Source of the DNA: Desulfuromonadales bacterium
GTDB lineage: Bacteria > Desulfobacterota > Desulfuromonadia > Desulfuromonadales > BM103
Assembly: GCA_030640215.1 (NCBI GenBank)
Contig: DAOWJU010000114.1
Span: 1-7,771 of the forward strand
DNA: 7,771 nt
Direction: 5' to 3'
Positions within the stretch are counted from its first letter, which is position 1, and each line of letters begins with the position of its first letter. The notes under the pieces are model-generated. The model saw only the letters and a list, made by a program, of their open reading frames with translations, searched no databases and was not told the origin of the DNA. A program made the position numbers and the translations under genes. Below, piece after piece: positions 5,726 to 7,771 of the stretch.

Positions 5726-5748
5726 TTCGGCAGGGAAAAACTGCCGAA
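5726..5748. repeat. Perfect 8-bp hairpin between cytochrome and methyltransferase genes
   Basis: TTCGGCAG (5726-5733) and CTGCCGAA (5741-5748) flank a 7-nt loop GGAAAAA. On the minus strand it lies 15 nt after the cytochrome stop and 8 nt before the GAGG ribosome site of the methyltransferase. T-rich bases precede the stem and fill the loop, but none follow it, so it is not a canonical terminator for either strand. It may be a processing or attenuation element that lowers methyltransferase expression relative to the cytochrome. Confidence 0.45.
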
Positions 5749-5763
5749 AAACCACGAGTGTAG

Positions 5764-6270
5764 TTAATGGTGGCCATCCTCATCAGCACTTTTGACAAGC
5801 CCAGGGAAACGGCCGGTTGCAAACTTGGCGTGGCAGGAAACACACGCTTCATTGAGTTTGAAAAAGTAGAAATTCGCCACATCAGCGTTTTTCATTTCAG
5901 CCGCATGCGCTAACATCCCGGCTGATTTATGAAAAGCTTGATCCATCTCAATAAAGGACGGTGGCAGAACCCGGTGCAACTCCTCTTTCTGGGCCTTGGT
6001 CAACTTCTGTTTCATGATGAAACTGGCCTTGATGTTCTTGCCGATGGTCGCAGCCTCATCCCATTCTCCAGCCGACATTGCCGGGATCAGAGCCATCATG
6101 CCGTTCTGGATCGCGGCCATCTCCTGATTAAGCAGTTTTTTCAGGTCAGGCGATACTTGGATGCCATCCTCTGTGCTCGGTTTCTGGTGATGGCCGTGCT
6201 CAGCGGCAAAAGCAAGAGACGTGATTGAGAGCATCAGTACAGTAAATATGAAAATCGTTATTTTTTGCAT
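5764..6270 (-). CDS. Periplasmic monohaem cytochrome c, class II-like
   Basis: This 168-residue protein has a signal peptide (residues 1-23, cut after LAFAA or just before) and a single haem site CVSCH at 143-147 near the C terminus. The body is predicted helical, and the C-terminal CxxCH placement is that of four-helix-bundle class II cytochromes (cytochrome c' type). Patterns such as LLNQEMAAIQ (46-55), IKASFIMKQKLT (80-91), LPPSFIEMDQAFH (102-114) and ACVSCHAKFATGRFPGL (142-158) are regular for this group; M51 is a possible sixth ligand, as met-ligated class II proteins exist. Both ends are histidine-rich (EHGHH at 24-28, DGHH at 165-168), which could bind metal. A ribosome site GAGGAG lies 5 nt before ATG 6270. 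It likely carries electrons in the periplasm; its partner is unknown. Confidence 0.87.
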   Translation of the reverse strand: MQKITIFIFTVLMLSITSLAFAAEHGHHQKPSTEDGIQVSPDLKKLLNQEMAAIQNGMMALIPAMSAGEWDEAATIGKNIKASFIMKQKLTKAQKEELHRVLPPSFIEMDQAFHKSAGMLAHAAEMKNADVANFYFFKLNEACVSCHAKFATGRFPGLVKSADEDGHH

Positions 6271-6282
6271 GGTATCTCCTCG

Positions 6283-6306
6283 TTCTAGTTCTAGTCCTAG
6301 CCCTAA
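6283..6306. repeat. Short hexamer tandem repeat before the cytochrome gene
   Basis: Four units of period 6 follow each other: TTCTAG, TTCTAG, TCCTAG, CCCTAA. They lie immediately upstream (minus sense) of the GAGGAG ribosome site of the cytochrome gene, inside the 61-bp gap after the transaldolase stop. Such a repeat could vary in length by slippage and change the leader. No other repeat of this type occurs in the window. Confidence 0.5.
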
Positions 6307-6331
6307 GTCCGGAAACCGTTCTTTTTCGTCA

Positions 6332-6982
6332 TTAACCCTCTACATGCTTCTGCCAATCCGCCAAAAACTTCTCCAAACCAATGTCGGTCAGCGGGTGCTT
6401 GGTCAGTTGCAGCATGACACTGTAGGGGATGGTGCAGATGTCAGCACCCATCAGTCCGGCCTGCAGCACGTGCTGCGGGCTGCGCACCGAAGCAACAATA
6501 ATCTCGGTGGCATAGCCGTAGTTGTCGAAAATGGTGCGAATCTGGTCGACAATGTCCATACCCTCGTGACCAATATCATCGAGACGGCCGACAAACGGCG
6601 AGACATAAGTGGCTCCGGCCTTGGCCGCGAGCAGAGCCTGCAGCGGCGAGAAGATCAGGGTCAGGTTGGTTTTCAGACCCTTTTCACTCAGCACCTTGGT
6701 CGCTTTGAGTCCTTCCTCGGTAATTGGCAGCTTGATGACGATTTTTTCCGGAGCAAGTTTTGCCAGCTCTTCACCTTCGCTGATCATGCCAGCGGCATCG
6801 GTTGCCACGACTTCAGCTGAAATCGGTCCGTCGACCAGGGCGATGATCTCTTTGAGAACTTCATGGAAATCCCGGCCGCTTTTAGCAACCAGCGATGGAT
6901 TGGTGGTGACACCGTCGACCAGACCCAGCTCGCTGGCGGCGGCAATTTCTTTGACGTCAGCGGTATCGATGAAAAATTGCAT
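6332..6982 (-). CDS. tal: Transaldolase, TalC/FSA family
   Basis: This 216-residue cytosolic enzyme moves a dihydroxyacetone unit between sugar phosphates (sedoheptulose 7-phosphate plus glyceraldehyde 3-phosphate to erythrose 4-phosphate plus fructose 6-phosphate) in the non-oxidative pentose phosphate path. It is of the short TalC/fructose-6-phosphate aldolase type. Visible features are FIDTADV (4-10), VTTNPSLV (25-32), the Schiff-base lysine K84 in VIKLPIT (82-88), TNLTLIFS (105-112), SPFVGRLDD (128-136) and VASVRSP (163-169). E57 (AEVVAT) and F130 (PFVGR) stand where E. coli FsaA has Gln59 and Tyr131; both point to transaldolase rather than aldolase activity. AAGGAG lies 7 nt before ATG 6982. 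It follows the TRASH-like gene by 41 bp and supplies erythrose 4-phosphate and ribose 5-phosphate precursors. Confidence 0.95.
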   Translation of the reverse strand: MQFFIDTADVKEIAAASELGLVDGVTTNPSLVAKSGRDFHEVLKEIIALVDGPISAEVVATDAAGMISEGEELAKLAPEKIVIKLPITEEGLKATKVLSEKGLKTNLTLIFSPLQALLAAKAGATYVSPFVGRLDDIGHEGMDIVDQIRTIFDNYGYATEIIVASVRSPQHVLQAGLMGADICTIPYSVMLQLTKHPLTDIGLEKFLADWQKHVEG

Positions 6983-7014
6983 GTTTTTGCTCCTTTGCAG
7001 GTTAAATAAAGATT

Positions 7015-7037
7015 ATGCAGCGATCAGCTGCGTTTTT
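7015..7037 (+). other. Terminator-like stem on the plus strand, no plus-strand gene nearby
   Basis: ATGCAGC (7015-7021) pairs with GCTGCGT (7027-7033), with one T-G pair and a 5-nt loop, and the plus strand then continues TTTT (7034-7037 region). This resembles a weak intrinsic terminator, but the plus strand here is antisense to all genes. The loop holds the stop codon of the TRASH-like gene. It could end antisense transcripts, or act as a minor stem between the TRASH-like and transaldolase genes on the minus transcript. Confidence 0.25.
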
Positions 7038-7275
7038 GGTGTTTGTCACGACACTCGGGAGAACAGAAATAGTGGGTCGCGCCTTTGGACTGGACCTTGA
7101 TTGCGTCGCTACGCGGCACATAGGTCCCGCACTCGGGGTCTTGAACCATCTCTTCGCCACGCACGCTTTTCTCCGCAGGCGGCGCAGGTGGTTTCAATAT
7201 GGCATGTTTGATCATCTGAACAACCGTATAGATCAGAAAACCAACAATCATCCAGAGAAGTAGTCGAACCAGCAT
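7024..7275 (-). CDS. Membrane-anchored TRASH-like zinc-ribbon protein
   Basis: From ATG 7275 this is an 83-residue protein with one N-terminal membrane helix (residues 3-20, LVRLLLWMIVGFLIYTVV), a proline-rich linker (PPAPPAE, 29-35) and a small C-terminal metal domain. The domain reads MVQDPECGTYVPRSDA (43-58) then HYFCSPECRD (68-77). C49, C71 and C75 fit the TRASH pattern C-x21-C-x3-C seen in heavy-metal-binding modules; related short proteins are annotated as PP0621-like. The longer frame from 7326 would overlap folK by 46 nt and add a basic, non-conserved stretch, so it is not preferred. ATG 7275 follows the folK stop by 5 nt with only a weak ribosome site, which suggests translational coupling. 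The function is unknown; metal sensing, delivery or protein binding at the membrane are possible. Confidence 0.82.
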   Translation of the reverse strand: MLVRLLLWMIVGFLIYTVVQMIKHAILKPPAPPAEKSVRGEEMVQDPECGTYVPRSDAIKVQSKGATHYFCSPECRDKHQKRS

Positions 7276-7280
7276 GGTTA

Positions 7281-7771
7281 TTACCAGGTTGTACGCAAGG
7301 GCACAAGTTCTGCGACACCGGCGCAAGCTGCCGCCAGTTCGGTGATGGTTTGGTCAAGCAGTGGATGCTTGAGATTCGGGGCGATTTCCATTAAAGGGGC
7401 AAGCACAAAAGCTCGTTCCTGAAGTCTGGGATGCGGTATCGTCAAGTTCTCTGTACAAATCACCTGATCGTTGTAAATGAGGATATCAATATCCAGTGTT
7501 CGCGGTGCCCATCGGACCGGTCTGGACCGACCGAATTCATCTTCAACCGCCTGACAAGCCTTGAGTAACTGCTGGGGGTCGAGAGATGTTTGAATTTGCA
7601 GGACCGTGTTCAAAAAGGACGGGTTGTCCGGCGGCCCGCCAATCGCTTCTGTCTCATAGACTCCGGAAGCCTGAATGAGTTCAATACCCGGATGGTTGGC
7701 CCCCGGTCGGTTGACCAGCGCATCGCGGCCACCGCGCAAAAAGGCCAGACGATTACCGAGGTTACTACCAA
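7281..7771 (-). CDS. folK: Dihydropterin pyrophosphokinase FolK (N terminus cut by right edge)
   Basis: FolK (HPPK) transfers pyrophosphate from ATP to 6-hydroxymethyl-7,8-dihydropterin in folate synthesis. The frame is open to base 7771; the first visible residues are GSNLGNRLAFLRGG, the family's N-terminal GSNLG(D/N)R motif, so only about ten residues are missing. Further motifs are VYETEAIGG and DNPSFLNTV, the substrate-binding F-x-N region, and the signature RPVRWAPRTLDIDILIYN with the two magnesium-binding aspartates in DID. IPHPRLQERAFVLAPL is also typical. A TTG at 7739 could be read as a start but would remove the GSNLG motif, so it is rejected. The TAA stop at 7281-7283 lies 5 nt before the TRASH-like gene, marking an operon. 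Confidence 0.93.
   Translation of the reverse strand, partial: GSNLGNRLAFLRGGRDALVNRPGANHPGIELIQASGVYETEAIGGPPDNPSFLNTVLQIQTSLDPQQLLKACQAVEDEFGRSRPVRWAPRTLDIDILIYNDQVICTENLTIPHPRLQERAFVLAPLMEIAPNLKHPLLDQTITELAAACAGVAELVPLRTTW

Noticed and set aside
6221..6820. 199-codon plus-strand open frame
   Set aside because: It is antisense to the transaldolase and the cytochrome leader, and shows no family motif; the minus-strand genes are certain.
7276..7326. 17-residue N-terminal extension of the TRASH-like protein
   Set aside because: It would overlap folK, has a basic non-membrane composition, and the ATG at 7275 fits the stop-start coupling.
7739..7771. TTG 7739 as the folK start
   Set aside because: The frame continues to the edge and encodes the GSNLGNR motif before this codon, so the gene is truncated by the window and not short.
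1..7771. CRISPR, tRNA, insertion sequence or phage elements
   Set aside because: No regularly spaced repeats, cloverleaf, transposase or integrase motifs, or terminal inverted repeats were seen on either strand.

Overview
The window reads as chromosomal DNA of a Gram-negative anaerobe or facultative anaerobe, most likely a deltaproteobacterial Desulfuromonas/Geobacter/Pelobacter relative. The clues are two outer-membrane-type proteins (DUF1302, DUF1329), a periplasmic CxxCH cytochrome, a TalC-type transaldolase close to folK, an SO_0444-type metal permease, and regular AGGAGG-like ribosome binding sites. This assignment is inference from gene content; there is no rRNA or other marker here. 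I see no tRNA, CRISPR array, insertion sequence, phage gene or clearly broken gene, and coding density is high (longest gap 193 bp).

Left part (1-3621, all minus strand): transcription runs from sixA (signalling-type phosphohistidine phosphatase) to a secreted MORN-repeat protein, then, after a 193-bp regulatory gap, to a 676-residue DUF1302 outer-membrane protein and the start of a DUF1329 protein cut by the left edge. DUF1302 and DUF1329 are a recurring pair of unsettled function, thought to act at the outer membrane.

Middle (3622-5055): a 123-bp divergent control region holds a palindrome, overlapping promoter-like elements on both strands and a possible pseudoknot in the sixA leader. To its right, on the plus strand, lie a 79-residue membrane protein and an SO_0444-type Cu/Zn efflux permease rich in paired cysteines. 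They are 9 bp apart and almost certainly one operon.

Right part (5081-7771, all minus strand): transcription runs from folK (cut by the right edge) through a TRASH-like zinc-ribbon membrane protein (5 bp gap), a transaldolase, a class II-like cytochrome c with histidine-rich ends, and a METTL7-like methyltransferase that converges on the permease gene. folK, the TRASH-like gene and the transaldolase are tightly spaced; the last two genes may have their own signals.

I do not see an evident new defence, mobile or biosynthetic system. The more original signals are the metal-permease partner protein, the compact divergent control region, the Ala/Gly-rich insert in the DUF1302 barrel, the METTL7-like methyltransferase, and the folK/TRASH coupling. 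Several start sites were moved from the longest reading frame: methyltransferase to ATG 5707, small membrane protein to ATG 3745, TRASH-like protein to ATG 7275, and folK kept open to the right edge.
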